64,000 nucleotides of DNA from Chlorobium sp. (GCA_005862285.1 SZXW01000002.1:62001-126000), one strand, 5' to 3'. Numbered from the stretch's first letter, positions 35,747-46,245 are shown. The notes: generated from the letters alone by a model not told the origin. Program-made: numbers and translations.

Positions 35747-36046
35747 ATGGCAGAAAATAAAAAGGGCAGTGCATCAATGGAAAATAGTGCCGAGGTTAGG
35801 GGTAGAAAAAAGAGCTGGCAGGGCCGTGTCGTGAGCGACAAGATGGACAAAGGCTGCATAGTTGCCGTAGAACGCAGGGTACCGCATCCCGTTTATAAAA
35901 AGTATTTCAAGAAAACTACAAGGCTGATGGTTCACGATGAAAAGAATGAAGCCGGAATCGGTGATCTTGTAAAAGTCGTCGAATGCCGTCCTCTCAGCAA
36001 GAGGAAAAGCTGCCGGTTGGTGGAGATTATCGAGAAAGCCAGGTAA
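35747..36046 (+). CDS. rpsQ: 30S ribosomal protein S17
   Basis: S17, 99 residues, an OB-fold 16S rRNA binder. [20 protein letters not shown] and [20 protein letters not shown] are characteristic. The N-terminal 15 residues ([16 protein letters not shown]) extend beyond the usual start; an internal ATG at 35777 is the alternative. Confidence 0.96.
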   Translation: MAENKKGSASMENSAEVRGRKKSWQGRVVSDKMDKGCIVAVERRVPHPVYKKYFKKTTRLMVHDEKNEAGIGDLVKVVECRPLSKRKSCRLVEIIEKAR

Positions 36047-36082
36047 GAGCAGATTTTATACACTTATTAACGTTTTAGAAGG

Positions 36083-36451
36083 ATGATCCAGAAAGAAACA
36101 AATCTGGTTGTTGCCGATAACAGCGGAGCCAAGAAAGTACGCTGCATTCATGTTTTCGGCGGAACCGGCAGGCGTTATGCCTCATTGGGCGATCAGGTTA
36201 TCGTATCAGTGAAAACAGCCGTACCTGGCGGCGTCGTAAAGAAGAAGGATGTATGCAAGGCCGTCGTCGTCCGCTGCGTGAAAGAGTCGAGAAGAAAGGA
36301 TGGTTCATACATCCGCTTCGATGAGAATGCCGTAGTGCTTCTCAATGCGCAGGGTGAGCCGAGAGGTACCCGTATTTTCGGACCTGTTGCAAGAGAGCTT
36401 CGCGACAAGAAATATATGAAGATTGTTTCTCTGGCGCCTGAAGTATTGTAG
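36083..36451 (+). CDS. rplN: 50S ribosomal protein L14
   Basis: L14, 122 residues, at an intersubunit bridge. [20 protein letters not shown] and the C-terminal [20 protein letters not shown] motif are diagnostic. It is followed directly by a tRNA gene before rplX. Confidence 0.98.
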   Translation: MIQKETNLVVADNSGAKKVRCIHVFGGTGRRYASLGDQVIVSVKTAVPGGVVKKKDVCKAVVVRCVKESRRKDGSYIRFDENAVVLLNAQGEPRGTRIFGPVARELRDKKYMKIVSLAPEVL

Positions 36452-36460
36452 GCGTCACAT

Positions 36461-36533
36461 GCGGGAGTAACTCAGTTGGTAGAGTCACAGCCTTCCAAGC
36501 TGTTGGTCGCGAGTTCGAGTCTCGTCTCCCGCT
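36461..36533 (+). tRNA. tRNA-Gly (anticodon TCC)
   Basis: A cloverleaf fits 36461-36533: acceptor GCGGGAG pairs with CTCCCGC, the D arm contains CTCAGTTGGTAGAG, the anticodon stem is CAGCC/GGCTG-like with loop CTTCCAA giving anticodon TCC, and the T arm has GCGAGTTCGAGTCTCGT. It is located ten bases after rplN and 35 bases before rplX, on the same strand, so it should be cut from the ribosomal-protein transcript. CCA is not encoded. Confidence 0.93.
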
Positions 36534-36567
36534 CAGGATTTTATGAATAATACCATATCAGTGAAAA

Positions 36568-36810
36568 ATGAAAACTGGGATCAAGAAAGTTAAGCTGCAT
36601 GTCAAAAAAAACGATAGCGTAGTCGTTATCAGCGGCAACGATAAAGGAAAGAGCGGAAAGATTCTGAAAGTGTTCCCGCAGAAATCCAGAGTCATTGTCG
36701 AAGGGGTAAATATCCGCAAACGTCACATGCGTCCGACCCAGAGCAGGCCACAGGGTGCCATTATCGAACGGGAATTTCCCATTCATGCATCCAACGTCAA
36801 GAAGAGCTGA
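36568..36810 (+). CDS. rplX: 50S ribosomal protein L24
   Basis: L24, 80 residues, an assembly initiator with a KOW motif ([20 protein letters not shown]). The C-terminal half ([20 protein letters not shown]) is normal but the protein is shorter than the usual 100 residues. First gene after the tRNA. Confidence 0.96.
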   Translation: MKTGIKKVKLHVKKNDSVVVISGNDKGKSGKILKVFPQKSRVIVEGVNIRKRHMRPTQSRPQGAIIEREFPIHASNVKKS

Positions 36811-36868
36811 GTGTTTTCAATAAGGAAAGGATGACAAAGACCATCCTTGTAAAAAAGTAAAGGAAAGA

Positions 36869-37462
36869 ATGGCTAAAAATAAGGAAAAAGAAGCAGCTGC
36901 ACCCGCGGATAATTCCAGGGCGAGGCTTGACACTTTTTATCATGAAAAAGTAGTACAGAAACTTACCGAGCGCTTTCAGTACAAAAATCGCATGAAAGTG
37001 CCCAGGCTCAATAAAATCTGCATAAATATCGGTGTAGGCGATGCCGCTGCGGAACCGAAACTTCTCGATACCGCCATGCAGGAGCTTGCACAGATCACAG
37101 GGCAGAAACCCCAGATCCGGAAAGCGAGAAAAGCTATTTCAAACTTCAAACTCCGTGAAGGACAGGCGATCGGCTGCAGGGTCACCCTCCGCCGCAAGGC
37201 CATGTACGAGTTCTTCGACCGTTTCGTAAGTCTCGCCGTACCGAGGATCCGCGATTTCCGCGGGCTCAGTGATACAAGCTTCGACGGCCGCGGCAACTAC
37301 ACTGTCGGCGTGAAAGAGCAGATCATTTTCCCGGAAATTGATATCGACAAGGTGCCGAGGATCTGCGGTATGGATATCAGTTTTGTAACATCAGCCCCAA
37401 CAGACGAAGAGGCATATGCACTTCTTTCAGAACTTGGAATGCCATTTAAAAAGAAAAACTAA
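36869..37462 (+). CDS. rplE: 50S ribosomal protein L5
   Basis: L5, 197 residues, binds 5S r[23 protein letters not shown] and [20 protein letters not shown] are typical. The first ~17 residues are an Ala/Lys/Glu-rich extension ([15 protein letters not shown]) not seen in E. coli L5. The RBS AAAGGAAAG supports this start. Confidence 0.97.
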   Translation: MAKNKEKEAAAPADNSRARLDTFYHEKVVQKLTERFQYKNRMKVPRLNKICINIGVGDAAAEPKLLDTAMQELAQITGQKPQIRKARKAISNFKLREGQAIGCRVTLRRKAMYEFFDRFVSLAVPRIRDFRGLSDTSFDGRGNYTVGVKEQIIFPEIDIDKVPRICGMDISFVTSAPTDEEAYALLSELGMPFKKKN

Positions 37463-37478
37463 ATAATTCAGAAGAGAG

Positions 37479-37748
37479 ATGGCCAAGAAAAGCGTTGTAG
37501 CGAGGAACGAGAAAAGGAAAAAGCTTGTGGAGAAGTATGCCGCCCTGCGTGCTGAGCTGATAAAAGCCGGAGATTACGAAGCCCTTCGCAAACTGCCGAG
37601 GGACAGTTCCGCGACAAGAGTTCGCAACCGCTGCGTCCTCACCGGCCGCGGAAGGGGTATCAGTGCCAAGTACGGTCTGTGCAGGCAGATGTTCCGTAAA
37701 TATGCTCTTGAAGGAAAGCTGCCCGGTGTTAAAAAAGCCAGCTGGTAA
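37479..37748 (+). CDS. rpsN: 30S ribosomal protein S14
   Basis: S14, 89 residues. This is the zinc-independent long form: [20 protein letters not shown] has no CxxC pairs. [20 protein letters not shown] is the usual start. It lies between rplE and rpsH. Confidence 0.97.
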   Translation: MAKKSVVARNEKRKKLVEKYAALRAELIKAGDYEALRKLPRDSSATRVRNRCVLTGRGRGISAKYGLCRQMFRKYALEGKLPGVKKASW

Positions 37749-37809
37749 ATCAGCGGTTTGAAGTTAAAGAAACATATTTGATCATTTTCGAAAGTAACCA
37801 ACGTTCGCT

Positions 37810-38205
37810 ATGCCTGTAACGGATTCTATTGCAGATTATATCACCCGTATCAGAAATGCGGGAAGAGCTAAAAACAAAACTACCGATATCCCGTATTCGA
37901 AGCTCAGGGAGAATATCTCTCAGCTTCTTCTTGAGAAAGGATACATCAAGAATTTCACGGTGATAACCGCCGAGAAATTTCCATTTCTGCGTATTGAACT
38001 GAAATATACGCAGCTGGGCGAGCCGGCGATCAAGGAGATTACCAGGGTCAGCAAGCCCGGACGCCGTGTATATGACGGAAAGGACATCAAGAAATATCTC
38101 GGTGGTCTCGGCTTGTACATCCTTTCCTCATCGAAGGGGATTATTACCGACAAGGAAGCGAGAGCACAGGGTCTCGGCGGTGAGATTCTGTTCCGCATCT
38201 ATTAA
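37810..38205 (+). CDS. rpsH: 30S ribosomal protein S8
   Basis: S8, 131 residues, binds the central 16S domain. [20 protein letters not shown] and [20 protein letters not shown] are diagnostic. In E. coli S8 is the repressor of the spc operon; no matching site was recognised here. Confidence 0.98.
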   Translation: MPVTDSIADYITRIRNAGRAKNKTTDIPYSKLRENISQLLLEKGYIKNFTVITAEKFPFLRIELKYTQLGEPAIKEITRVSKPGRRVYDGKDIKKYLGGLGLYILSSSKGIITDKEARAQGLGGEILFRIY

Positions 38206-38232
38206 TCATAAGTCACAGAGCATAGGAATACC

Positions 38233-38772
38233 ATGTCAAGAATAGGAAAAATGCCAATATCCCTGGGCAATCAGGCGAAAATAGAGTTACAGGACCAGCA
38301 GATCAGGGTATCGGGACCAAAGGGTGTACTTGAACAGCAGCTTACGGATCAGGTTCAGGTTAAAGTCGAGGATGGCATCGTAACCGTTCAGCGGATCGAT
38401 GACTCGAAAAGAGCGAAAGCTCAGCACGGCCTTTACCGCATGCTTATCAGCAATATGGTTGAAGGCGTTACTAAGGGTTTCACAAGGAAACTTGAAATTG
38501 CGGGCGTCGGTTACCGTGCGGAAATGAAAAACGATCTGCTTGCATTGACACTCGGCTATTCGCACATGATCTATTTCAAGGCTCCTGACGAGATCAAGAT
38601 AGAAGTTCCGGATCAGGTTACCATTCTGGTGAGCGGGATCGACAAGGCGCTTGTCGGCCAGATAGCGGCAAAGATCCGTTCGTTCAGGAAACCGGAACCA
38701 TATCGTGGCAAGGGTATCAAATATGCAGGCGAAGTAATCCGCCGCAAGGAAGGCAAGGCCGCAGGCAAGTAA
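38233..38772 (+). CDS. rplF: 50S ribosomal protein L6
   Basis: L6, 179 residues, near the sarcin-ricin loop. SRIGKMPISLGNQAKIELQ, the GVTKGFTRKLEIAGVGYRAE hinge and the PEPYRGKGIKYAGEVIRRKE C-terminus are typical. Confidence 0.98.
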   Translation: MSRIGKMPISLGNQAKIELQDQQIRVSGPKGVLEQQLTDQVQVKVEDGIVTVQRIDDSKRAKAQHGLYRMLISNMVEGVTKGFTRKLEIAGVGYRAEMKNDLLALTLGYSHMIYFKAPDEIKIEVPDQVTILVSGIDKALVGQIAAKIRSFRKPEPYRGKGIKYAGEVIRRKEGKAAGK

Positions 38773-38829
38773 AGAGTGAATGAACAGCCCAAAAAGTAAG
38801 GCAATAACATTATACAACGGTTCAAGAGA

Positions 38830-39189
38830 ATGAGTCAAATCGATAAAGCCGCAAGAAGGCAGAAAATCAAGGACAGAAGCAGAGGCAGTGTCAAAGGGAC
38901 GATGGAAAAGCCGAGACTCTGCGTCTACAGGAGCCTTACCCAGATTTACGCACAGCTCATCGATGACGTGAACGGAAAAACAATCATGGCCGCGTCATCC
39001 ATGTCCAATGTAAACAAGGACCTCAAAAGTACGAAGACCGAAGTATGCCGTATCGTAGGACAGCAGATCGCTGAAAAGGCGCTGGCCGGCGGTATCACGC
39101 ATGTCGTATTTGACAGGAACGGATTTCGTTATCATGGAAGGGTCAAGGCATTGGCCGATGGTGCGAGAGATGCTGGACTGATCTTTTAA
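38830..39189 (+). CDS. rplR: 50S ribosomal protein L18
   Basis: L18, 119 residues, a 5S rRNA binder. [20 protein letters not shown]-like core (here [20 protein letters not shown]) and [20 protein letters not shown] are present. Normal length. Confidence 0.97.
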   Translation: MSQIDKAARRQKIKDRSRGSVKGTMEKPRLCVYRSLTQIYAQLIDDVNGKTIMAASSMSNVNKDLKSTKTEVCRIVGQQIAEKALAGGITHVVFDRNGFRYHGRVKALADGARDAGLIF

Positions 39190-39212
39190 AATATATTTCA
39201 ACGAGAAATTAC

Positions 39213-39731
39213 ATGGCGAAAACATCTGCTAAGAATATCAGGCCCGGAGAGCTTAATCTGAAGGAAAAGCTGGTTCATATCAACAGGACGGCAAAGGTTG
39301 TTAAAGGCGGTAAACGTTTCGGTTTCAATGCCATCGTGGTAGTCGGCGACAAGGAAGGTCATGTCGGTTACGGCCTCGGAAAAGCGAACGAAGTACAGGA
39401 TGCCATTGCGAAAGGTGTAGAGGACGGCAAGAAAAACGTCATCAAGGTGCCTATCGTAAAAGGGACCATTCCGCATATGATCATTGCAAAATATGGTTCA
39501 GCAAAGGTAATGATGAAACCAGCCACACCAGGTACCGGTCTCATTGCCGGCGGTGCCGTCAGGGCTGTACTTGAAATGGCCGGTGTTCATGATGTTCTGA
39601 CCAAGTCGCTCGGTTCTTCAAATCCGCATAACGTTGTGAAAGCCGCAATCAAAGGTCTGCAGAGCATATCGGATGCCTATGATGTCGGTGAAAGACGCTC
39701 CAAGAGCCTGAAGGATGTTTTTGAAAGCTAA
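39213..39731 (+). CDS. rpsE: 30S ribosomal protein S5
   Basis: S5, 172 residues, in the decoding region. [20 protein letters not shown] and [20 protein letters not shown] are diagnostic; the loop [15 protein letters not shown] is where ram and spectinomycin changes occur in other bacteria. Confidence 0.98.
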   Translation: MAKTSAKNIRPGELNLKEKLVHINRTAKVVKGGKRFGFNAIVVVGDKEGHVGYGLGKANEVQDAIAKGVEDGKKNVIKVPIVKGTIPHMIIAKYGSAKVMMKPATPGTGLIAGGAVRAVLEMAGVHDVLTKSLGSSNPHNVVKAAIKGLQSISDAYDVGERRSKSLKDVFES

Positions 39732-39748
39732 AAAGAGAAAAAGCGATC

Positions 39749-39934
39749 ATGAGTGAGAAAAAATTGAAAATTACCCAGGTGCGCAGCGTCATCGGCGGTA
39801 CGAAGAAACAGAAAGACACTATCAAGGCTCTGGGGCTCGGCAGACCGAACTATCAGGTCGAAAAGGTTGACAACGCATGCACAAGAGGTCAGATCAGGGT
39901 TGTACAGCACCTTGTCAAGGTTGAGGAAATATAG
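39749..39934 (+). CDS. rpmD: 50S ribosomal protein L30
   Basis: L30, 61 residues. KKLKITQVRSVIGGTKKQKD and the ALGLGRPNYQVEKVDN block are typical of the family. Some bacteria lack L30; it is present here between rpsE and rplO. Confidence 0.96.
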   Translation: MSEKKLKITQVRSVIGGTKKQKDTIKALGLGRPNYQVEKVDNACTRGQIRVVQHLVKVEEI

Positions 39935-39966
39935 ATTTTTCTAATAGCAAGTCGGGAATTGAAACC

Positions 39967-40524
39967 ATGGATTTAAGTTCACTTCGTCCAGCGAAAGGCG
40001 GCGCAGTTAAAAACAAGAAAAGGGTAGGCCGCGGTCAGGGTTCCGGGAACGGAACGACTGCAGGAAAAGGAAATAAAGGTCAGCAGTCCAGAAGCGGCTA
40101 CGGCAGGCCTATCATGGAAGGCGGACAGATTCCCGTCTACCGGAGACTGCCGAAATTCGGATTCACTCCCGTAGACAGAAAACCGGTCAATACCGTCAAT
40201 CTTTCGCAGATTGCCCAGTGGATCGAGGACGGAGCGATTGAAAATGATCTTACGCTTCAGGACCTCAAGTCGCTCTGCCATGCAAGCAATGCCGATTATT
40301 TCAAGATTCTCGGCAATGGAGAGCTCGGCGCAGCGATTACCGTTACGGCACATGCATTCAGCAAGAGCGCGGAAGAAAAGATCACTGCCGCAGGCGGCAA
40401 AGTTGTCAAAGCATTCCGTACGCTCGAGGAAGCAGCAAAAGTCAGGGACCACTCTCTGGAAGAGGCACTTTTGAAACCGAAGGTAAAGTTTGTCAAGAGT
40501 GGGAAAAAATCAAAAAAGCCCTGA
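39967..40524 (+). CDS. rplO: 50S ribosomal protein L15
   Basis: L15, 185 residues. The glycine-rich N-terminus (KRVGRGQGSGNGTTAGKGNK) and MEGGQIPVYRRLPKFGF are conserved. The C-terminus is longer than in E. coli (144) with a lysine-rich tail. Confidence 0.97.
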   Translation: MDLSSLRPAKGGAVKNKKRVGRGQGSGNGTTAGKGNKGQQSRSGYGRPIMEGGQIPVYRRLPKFGFTPVDRKPVNTVNLSQIAQWIEDGAIENDLTLQDLKSLCHASNADYFKILGNGELGAAITVTAHAFSKSAEEKITAAGGKVVKAFRTLEEAAKVRDHSLEEALLKPKVKFVKSGKKSKKP

Positions 40525-40542
40525 ATTCGTTAAAAGGATAAT

Positions 40543-41874
40543 ATGAAGCTTACTGAAAGTATAAGGAACATAAATAAAATCCCTGAACTCCGTCAGAGGA
40601 TACTTTATACGCTTCTTCTCTTATTTGTCTACAGGCTTGGTTCGCACATCACAATTCCCGGAGTTGACGCCGCAGCGGTAGCAGCTGCGGGTCAGTCCCA
40701 TGCAAATGACCTTTTCGGTCTTTTCGACCTTTTTGTCGGTGGTGCTTTTGCGAGAGCATCCATATTCTCTCTCGGCATCATGCCCTATATTTCTGCCTCG
40801 ATCATCATCCAGCTTCTCGGAGCTGTCACGCCGTATTTCCAGAAACTGCAGAAAGAGGGTGAAGACGGACGGCAGAAAATAAACCAGATGACCAGGTACG
40901 GTACGGTTCTTATTGCCGCACTGCAGTCTTGGGGTGTATGTGTCTCTCTTTCAAGTTCGGCTTCTTTCGGCAAGGTAGTCGTTCCGGATCCCGGAATCCT
41001 GTTCACCATTTCCGCCGTCACCATTCTCACCGCATCGACCATGTTCGTCATGTGGCTTGGCGAGAAGATAACCGACAGGGGTATAGGAAACGGTATATCA
41101 CTGATCATCATGATCGGTATTCTTGCACGATTCCCGCAGGCGGTTGTCAACGAGTTCCGGTCCGTATCGCTCGGAAGCAAGAACTGGATCATTGAAATCA
41201 TCATTATCGCGATGATGGTCGCAATCGTGGCATTCGTCGTCGTTCTCACCGTAGGTACCCGGCGCATACCGGTGCAGCATGCGAAAAGGGTGGTCGGCCG
41301 CAAGGTATACGGCGGTTCGACACAGTACATTCCCATGAGGATCAATACTGCCGGAGTCATGCCTATCATCTTTGCGCAGTCCATCATGTTCCTGCCAGGC
41401 ACATTCCTCTCCTTTTTCCCGGACAACGAGGTCATGCAGAGTGTCGCTGGTATTTTCGCTTACGATTCATGGTGGTATGCACTCATGTTCGGTTCCATGA
41501 TTGTATTTTTTACCTATTTCTATACAGCTATTGCATTCAATCCCAAGGAAGTTGCCGACACCATGCGCCGCCAGGGTGGTTTTATTCCCGGTGTTCGCCC
41601 TGGGAAGAGCACATCAGATTTCATAGACAACATTCTGACAAGAATTACCCTTCCGGGTGCTATTTCGCTGGCAATCATTGCCATTCTTCCGACGTTTCTG
41701 ACAAAATTTGCGAACGTGACACAGGCATTCGCTCATTTCTTTGGAGGCACGAGTCTCCTGATCGTTGTCGGTGTCGGACTCGATACACTGCAGCAGATCG
41801 AGAGCCACCTGCTTATGCGCCATTACGACGGGTTCATGAAATCCGGCAAGACTCGAGGCCGTCAGGGCAGGTGA
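40543..41874 (+). CDS. secY: Preprotein translocase subunit SecY
   Basis: SecY, 443 residues, the channel of the Sec translocon, with ten membrane helices. Helix 2/plug region has LFDLFVGGAFARASIFSLGI and GIMPYISASIIIQLL; TDRGIGNGISLIIMIGI is helix 4-5; and GFIPGVRPGKSTSDFI near residue 350 is the cytosolic C5 loop. Lies at the end of the spc block before map. Confidence 0.98.
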   Translation: MKLTESIRNINKIPELRQRILYTLLLLFVYRLGSHITIPGVDAAAVAAAGQSHANDLFGLFDLFVGGAFARASIFSLGIMPYISASIIIQLLGAVTPYFQKLQKEGEDGRQKINQMTRYGTVLIAALQSWGVCVSLSSSASFGKVVVPDPGILFTISAVTILTASTMFVMWLGEKITDRGIGNGISLIIMIGILARFPQAVVNEFRSVSLGSKNWIIEIIIIAMMVAIVAFVVVLTVGTRRIPVQHAKRVVGRKVYGGSTQYIPMRINTAGVMPIIFAQSIMFLPGTFLSFFPDNEVMQSVAGIFAYDSWWYALMFGSMIVFFTYFYTAIAFNPKEVADTMRRQGGFIPGVRPGKSTSDFIDNILTRITLPGAISLAIIAILPTFLTKFANVTQAFAHFFGGTSLLIVVGVGLDTLQQIESHLLMRHYDGFMKSGKTRGRQGR

Positions 41875-41884
41875 CGTATCAGTT

Positions 41885-42673
41885 ATGATTACGATAAAAA
41901 GCGAACGTGAAATCGAATTGATGAGGGAATCAGGTGCGATTGTTGCAAAGACACTCGACCTTCTTGAGTTGGAAATAAAGCCAGGGATGTCCACAAAGGA
42001 TCTTGACATCATGGCCGAGGAATTTATACGGGATCATCATGCCGAGCCGAGTTTTCTGAATTACGCTCCAAAAGGTGATCCCGATGTCACTCCTTATCCT
42101 GCCACGCTCTGCGTTTCGATCAATGAAGAGGTCGTTCATGGGGTCCCGAGCCGAAAACGCATCATGAAGGAAGGTGATATTGTTTCTGTCGATTGCGGGG
42201 TTTACAAAAGCGGTTACCATGGCGATGCGGCGAGGACATTCATACTCGGTACGGTAGACGAAAAGGTGAGACAGCTTGTAGATGTGACCAGAGAAAGCCT
42301 CGAAAGGGGTATAACGATGGCTGTCGAAGGAAACAGACTTCATGATATTTCAGCTGCTATCGAGGAATATGCGCGATCGTTCGGTTTCAGCATCATCGAG
42401 AACATGGTCGGCCACGGCATCGGAAGCGAGCTGCACGAAGAGCCTGCAGTTCCGAACTACGGAAGACGGCATACCGGTGTGAAACTTCGTGAAGGAATGA
42501 CGCTGGCAATAGAACCGATGATCGCCATCGGCAGGTCGAGAAGGGCGGTAAGCCGCAGAGGGGCCTGGGTTGCAGTGACGGAAGACGGAAAGCCTTCAGC
42601 GCATTTTGAACATACTCTAGTCATAAGGCCCGGCAAGGCGGAAGTCCTGACACGGTCCTTCCTTCAGGGTTGA
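41885..42673 (+). CDS. map: Methionine aminopeptidase, type I
   Basis: MetAP, 262 residues, removes the N-terminal methionine. The metal ligands sit in VSVDCGVYKSGYHGDAARTF (two Asp), GHGIGSELHEEP (His), and the glutamates in LAIEPM and HFEHTLVI. In many bacteria map follows secY, as here; infA comes next. Confidence 0.98.
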   Translation: MITIKSEREIELMRESGAIVAKTLDLLELEIKPGMSTKDLDIMAEEFIRDHHAEPSFLNYAPKGDPDVTPYPATLCVSINEEVVHGVPSRKRIMKEGDIVSVDCGVYKSGYHGDAARTFILGTVDEKVRQLVDVTRESLERGITMAVEGNRLHDISAAIEEYARSFGFSIIENMVGHGIGSELHEEPAVPNYGRRHTGVKLREGMTLAIEPMIAIGRSRRAVSRRGAWVAVTEDGKPSAHFEHTLVIRPGKAEVLTRSFLQG

Positions 42674-42718
42674 AACTCTGAAAGCAACAAACATTTATAG
42701 CTTAAAGGAGAAGAAAAG

Positions 42719-42937
42719 TTGGCCAAGGAAGAATCAATTGAGATTGAAGGTGTCATTCTGGAAGCACTTCCGAATGCGCAGTTCAAGGTAAAACTCGAAA
42801 ATGGTCTTGAGGTATTGGCACATGTATCAGGCAAGATAAGAATGCACTACATCAGGATTCTACCGGGTGACAAGGTCAAAGTCCAGATATCTCCATACGA
42901 TATCTCAAAAGGGCGGATTACCTATCGTTATAAATAA
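42719..42937 (+). CDS. infA: Translation initiation factor IF-1
   Basis: IF-1, 72 residues, an S1-type OB fold that occupies the A site during initiation. The start is TTG 42719 behind [27 protein letters not shown] and [20 protein letters not shown] are diagnostic. Confidence 0.97.
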   Translation: MAKEESIEIEGVILEALPNAQFKVKLENGLEVLAHVSGKIRMHYIRILPGDKVKVQISPYDISKGRITYRYK

Positions 42938-43047
42938 GTTGAGAAATATCTGTTTGTGATGTTGATTGTTCGATCAATATTTATTACATTAAAAACCTTT
43001 TCAGATTTCGGGCTGGCCTGTAAAATAATTGTACGCGAGGATTTATC

Positions 43048-43164
43048 ATGAAAATATATTCTTCTATCAAAAAGCGTTGTGAACATTGCCGTATTGTTAA
43101 ACGTAAAGGCAAGCGATTTGTGATTTGCAAAGTGAATCCAAGCCATAAACAGCGCCAGGGTTGA
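43048..43164 (+). CDS. rpmJ: 50S ribosomal protein L36
   Basis: A 38-residue protein beginning [20 protein letters not shown] and ending SHKQRQG, clearly L36. The zinc ligands C11, C14, C27 and H33 are kept, so this is the zinc-binding form. It lies in its standard place between infA and rpsM. Short frame found by reading the sequence. Confidence 0.96.
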   Translation: MKIYSSIKKRCEHCRIVKRKGKRFVICKVNPSHKQRQG

Positions 43165-43198
43165 TCTTGAGTAAAAACATTAGAACTTTTAAGAGCTT

Positions 43199-43576
43199 AT
43201 GAGGATAGCTGGGGTAAATTTGCCGCTAAACAAGCATGCTGTTATTGCATTAACACATGTTTATGGTATTGGAAGGACATCAGCAGAGGATATTCTGCGG
43301 AAAGCCGGTATCGCGCCAGACAGAAAAATCTCTGATCTGAATGACGAAGAAGCGCATGCGATCAGGGAAATAATCGCCGAGCATTACAAGGTTGAAGGTC
43401 AGGCCCGCGGTGAACAGCAGCTTTCCGTCAAGCGCCTCATGGATATCGGTTGTTACAGGGGTCTTCGTCACAGACGCTCACTTCCCGTACGCGGCCAGAG
43501 AACCCGGACGAACGCAAGGACAAGAAAAGGTAAGAGGAAGACGGTTGCCGGAAAGAAAAAGGCAGCCAAGAAGTAA
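43199..43576 (+). CDS. rpsM: 30S ribosomal protein S13
   Basis: S13, 125 residues, in the head of the 30S subunit. [20 protein letters not shown] and [20 protein letters not shown] are typical; the tail is lysine-rich. First gene of the alpha block. Confidence 0.98.
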   Translation: MRIAGVNLPLNKHAVIALTHVYGIGRTSAEDILRKAGIAPDRKISDLNDEEAHAIREIIAEHYKVEGQARGEQQLSVKRLMDIGCYRGLRHRRSLPVRGQRTRTNARTRKGKRKTVAGKKKAAKK

Positions 43577-43619
43577 TAGGGTTCATGTAATAATTTCTGA
43601 TACTTAAGAATCTACGTTC

Positions 43620-44003
43620 ATGGCTACAATAAGCAGGAAGAAAAAGAAAGTAAAGGTTACCCCTGAAGGTGCCGTACATATCAAGGCGTCGTTCAACAAT
43701 ATTATGGTGACCATTACCGATGTTCAGGGTAATACGGTTTCCTGGTCGAGTGCTGGTAAAAACGGCTTCAAAGGATCGAAAAAGAATACACCCTATGCAT
43801 CTCAGGTGACTTCAGAGGCAGCTGCCAAGGAAGCGTATGACCTTGGGATGCGGTATGTGAACGTTTATATCAAAGGCCCTGGCGCAGGCCGTGACGCGGC
43901 TATTCGTGCTTTGCAGGGTGCCGGCCTCGATGTGCGTTCCATAAAGGATATCACGCCACTCCCGCATAACGGATGCAGGCCTCCGAAACGCAGAAGGGTC
44001 TGA
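43620..44003 (+). CDS. rpsK: 30S ribosomal protein S11
   Basis: S11, 127 residues, near the mRNA exit. [20 protein letters not shown], the [20 protein letters not shown] block and the [12 protein letters not shown] end are diagnostic. Confidence 0.98.
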   Translation: MATISRKKKKVKVTPEGAVHIKASFNNIMVTITDVQGNTVSWSSAGKNGFKGSKKNTPYASQVTSEAAAKEAYDLGMRYVNVYIKGPGAGRDAAIRALQGAGLDVRSIKDITPLPHNGCRPPKRRRV

Positions 44004-44038
44004 TTTTATATTCATAGAATTTCAATGAAACAATTGAT

Positions 44039-44650
44039 ATGGCACGATTCAGAGGCTCAATAACAAAAGTATCCCGCAGGTTAGGCATTGCGCTTTCTCC
44101 GAAAGCCGAGAAATATCTCGAAAGACGTCCGTTCCCTCCAGGCCAGCATGGACAGTCCCGAAAAGGAAAAGTTTCCGAGTATGCGCTCCAGCTGAGAGAA
44201 AAGCAGAAGATGAAATATCTTTACGGACTTATGGAAAAACAGTTCAGGAACTGTTATAAAAAAGCCGTATCACAGAGAGGTGTTACCGGTGACAACCTTG
44301 TCAAGATCCTTGAAAGACGTTTTGACAACGTTGTTTTCCGTTCAGGTTTTGCTCCGTCAAGAGCAGGTGCGCGTCAGCTTGTCACTCACGGTCATCTTCT
44401 TGTCAACGGCAAGAAAGTGAATATTCCTTCATATCAGGTTTCTCCCGGCGAAACAATCGAGTTCCGTCAGAGAAGCAAAAAGATGGATGCCGTAGCTGAT
44501 TCGCTCAACAAAACCCCGGAATCACGCATTCCTTCATGGATCCAGGTTGACAAGGCAAATCAGAAGGCGGTTTTTCTGAGCGTGCCGGAAAGAGAGGAAG
44601 TACAGGAGCAGTATAACGAGCAGTTGGTTGTCGAGTTGTATTCGAAGTGA
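44039..44650 (+). CDS. rpsD: 30S ribosomal protein S4
   Basis: S4, 203 residues, an early 16S rRNA binder. [20 protein letters not shown] and the S4 RNA-binding domain [20 protein letters not shown] are typical. The N-terminus has no zinc cysteines (C- form). Confidence 0.98.
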   Translation: MARFRGSITKVSRRLGIALSPKAEKYLERRPFPPGQHGQSRKGKVSEYALQLREKQKMKYLYGLMEKQFRNCYKKAVSQRGVTGDNLVKILERRFDNVVFRSGFAPSRAGARQLVTHGHLLVNGKKVNIPSYQVSPGETIEFRQRSKKMDAVADSLNKTPESRIPSWIQVDKANQKAVFLSVPEREEVQEQYNEQLVVELYSK

Positions 44651-44678
44651 TCTTAATGAATTCTAAGGCATAAATACT

Positions 44679-45662
44679 ATGATATATCAGATGCAGATGC
44701 CTGCGAGAATAGATATTGACGAAGCCACTCATACCGATAGGTTTGGACGGTTCATAGCCCAGCCGCTGGAGAGAGGTTACGGAGTTACGCTGGGTAATGT
44801 TATGAGAAGGGTACTGCTTGCATCGCTTCCGGGAACAGCGATCACCGGGATAAAGATCGACGGCGTTTTCCATGAGTTTTCCACAATCGACGGAGTCCGC
44901 GAGGATGTGCCTGAAATTGTCATGAACTTCAAGAAAGTGCGTTTCAAATCGAACTGCAAGAGAAACTGCAAAACAACAGTTTCCATTACTGGGCCGGCTG
45001 AACTGACTGCCGGGAATATCCAGGCACAGGAAGGCGAGTTCGAGGTGCTGAATACCGATATGCACATCGCTACAGTTAACAGCGGAGTTACCCTGAAAAT
45101 GGATGTTTTCATCGGCCGGGGCAGAGGTTATGTTCCCGCAGAGGAGAACAGGCCTGAAGGAATGCCGATTGGTTATATTTCAATTGATTCAATTTATACG
45201 CCGATCAGAAATGTCAGGTTCACGGTCGAGAATACTCGTGTCGGTCAGCGTACCGACTACGAAAAGATGATCCTTGACGTCGAGACCGACGGCTCGCTCA
45301 CTCCTGATGATTCGGTCAGCCTTGCTGGCAAGATCATCACGGAACATGTGACATTCTTCGCCAATTTCTCACCGACAGAAGAGGAGTTTGCTGAAGAGGA
45401 GTTCAAGCAGCAGGATGACGAGTTCGAGAATATGAGAAAGCTCCTGCAGACAAAAATCGAGGATCTCGACCTTTCGGTCCGTTCCCAGAACTGTCTCAGG
45501 CTTGCCGAGATCGACACCATCGGAGACCTTGTTTCACGCAAGGAGGATGAGCTGCTTAACTACAAGAATTTCGGCAAGAAATCGCTTACGGAACTCAGGG
45601 AGCAGCTGGAAAAGTTCGACCTGAAGTTTGGTATGGATATAACAAAGTATCAGGTGAAATAA
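44679..45662 (+). CDS. rpoA: RNA polymerase subunit alpha
   Basis: Alpha subunit, 327 residues. The N-terminal domain has [20 protein letters not shown] for dimer formation, and the C-terminal domain has [20 protein letters not shown] and [19 protein letters not shown], which contacts promoter DNA and activators. An acidic linker ([14 protein letters not shown]) joins them. Confidence 0.98.
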   Translation: MIYQMQMPARIDIDEATHTDRFGRFIAQPLERGYGVTLGNVMRRVLLASLPGTAITGIKIDGVFHEFSTIDGVREDVPEIVMNFKKVRFKSNCKRNCKTTVSITGPAELTAGNIQAQEGEFEVLNTDMHIATVNSGVTLKMDVFIGRGRGYVPAEENRPEGMPIGYISIDSIYTPIRNVRFTVENTRVGQRTDYEKMILDVETDGSLTPDDSVSLAGKIITEHVTFFANFSPTEEEFAEEEFKQQDDEFENMRKLLQTKIEDLDLSVRSQNCLRLAEIDTIGDLVSRKEDELLNYKNFGKKSLTELREQLEKFDLKFGMDITKYQVK

Positions 45663-45708
45663 GACAACAGTAACCGTTTTTTTGAATTTTTGAGATCAGA
45701 ACACACTC

Positions 45709-46167
45709 ATGCGTAAAGTAAAGCCGGCAAGAAAACTCGGGAGAACCGCTGCCCATAGAAAGGCGACGCTTGACAATCTCTCTACCCAGCTGTTTTTGTA
45801 CAAGAGGATAGAGACCACCGAGGCAAAAGCGAAAGAGACCCGCAAAGTCGTAGAAAAAATCATTACCAAGGCCCGTAAAGGTACGGTTCACGCTCAGCGC
45901 GAAATTTTCAAGGATATTCGCGACAAGCAGGCGATAAAAATTCTTTTTGAAGAGATCGTTGGTAAAGTCGGTTCGCGCAACGGTGGTTATACCCGTGTCA
46001 TCAAGATGGTTCCCCGTCTTGGCGATGCAGCCAAAATGGCTGTTATCGAGCTTGTTGATTATGCCGAAGCACCTGCCGCAGCAACGAAGGTCAGCAAGCA
46101 GGACCGTGCAAAACGCGTCAAAGGTTCGAAGAAAGCCGTCGAAGCAGCTTCAGCGAAGGCCGAATAA
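45709..46167 (+). CDS. rplQ: 50S ribosomal protein L17
   Basis: L17, 152 residues. [19 protein letters not shown] and [20 protein letters not shown] are diagnostic. The C-terminus extends with an Ala/Lys-rich tail. Last gene of the supercluster; a strong terminator follows. Confidence 0.97.
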   Translation: MRKVKPARKLGRTAAHRKATLDNLSTQLFLYKRIETTEAKAKETRKVVEKIITKARKGTVHAQREIFKDIRDKQAIKILFEEIVGKVGSRNGGYTRVIKMVPRLGDAAKMAVIELVDYAEAPAAATKVSKQDRAKRVKGSKKAVEAASAKAE

Positions 46168-46192
46168 AGGTCCTGAAACAGATCGTCATTTC

Positions 46193-46245
46193 ATTAGTCA
46201 TTGCCGTAAGGATAAATTATCCGAAGGCAATGACTAATTTTTTTT
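46193..46245 (+). terminator. Intrinsic terminator of the ribosomal supercluster
   Basis: ATTAGTCATTGCC (46193-46205) pairs perfectly with GGCAATGACTAAT (46226-46238) and runs into a T tract to about 46245. The loop contains the stop codon of the convergent rsmG, so rsmG's last codons form half the hairpin. Confidence 0.9.
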
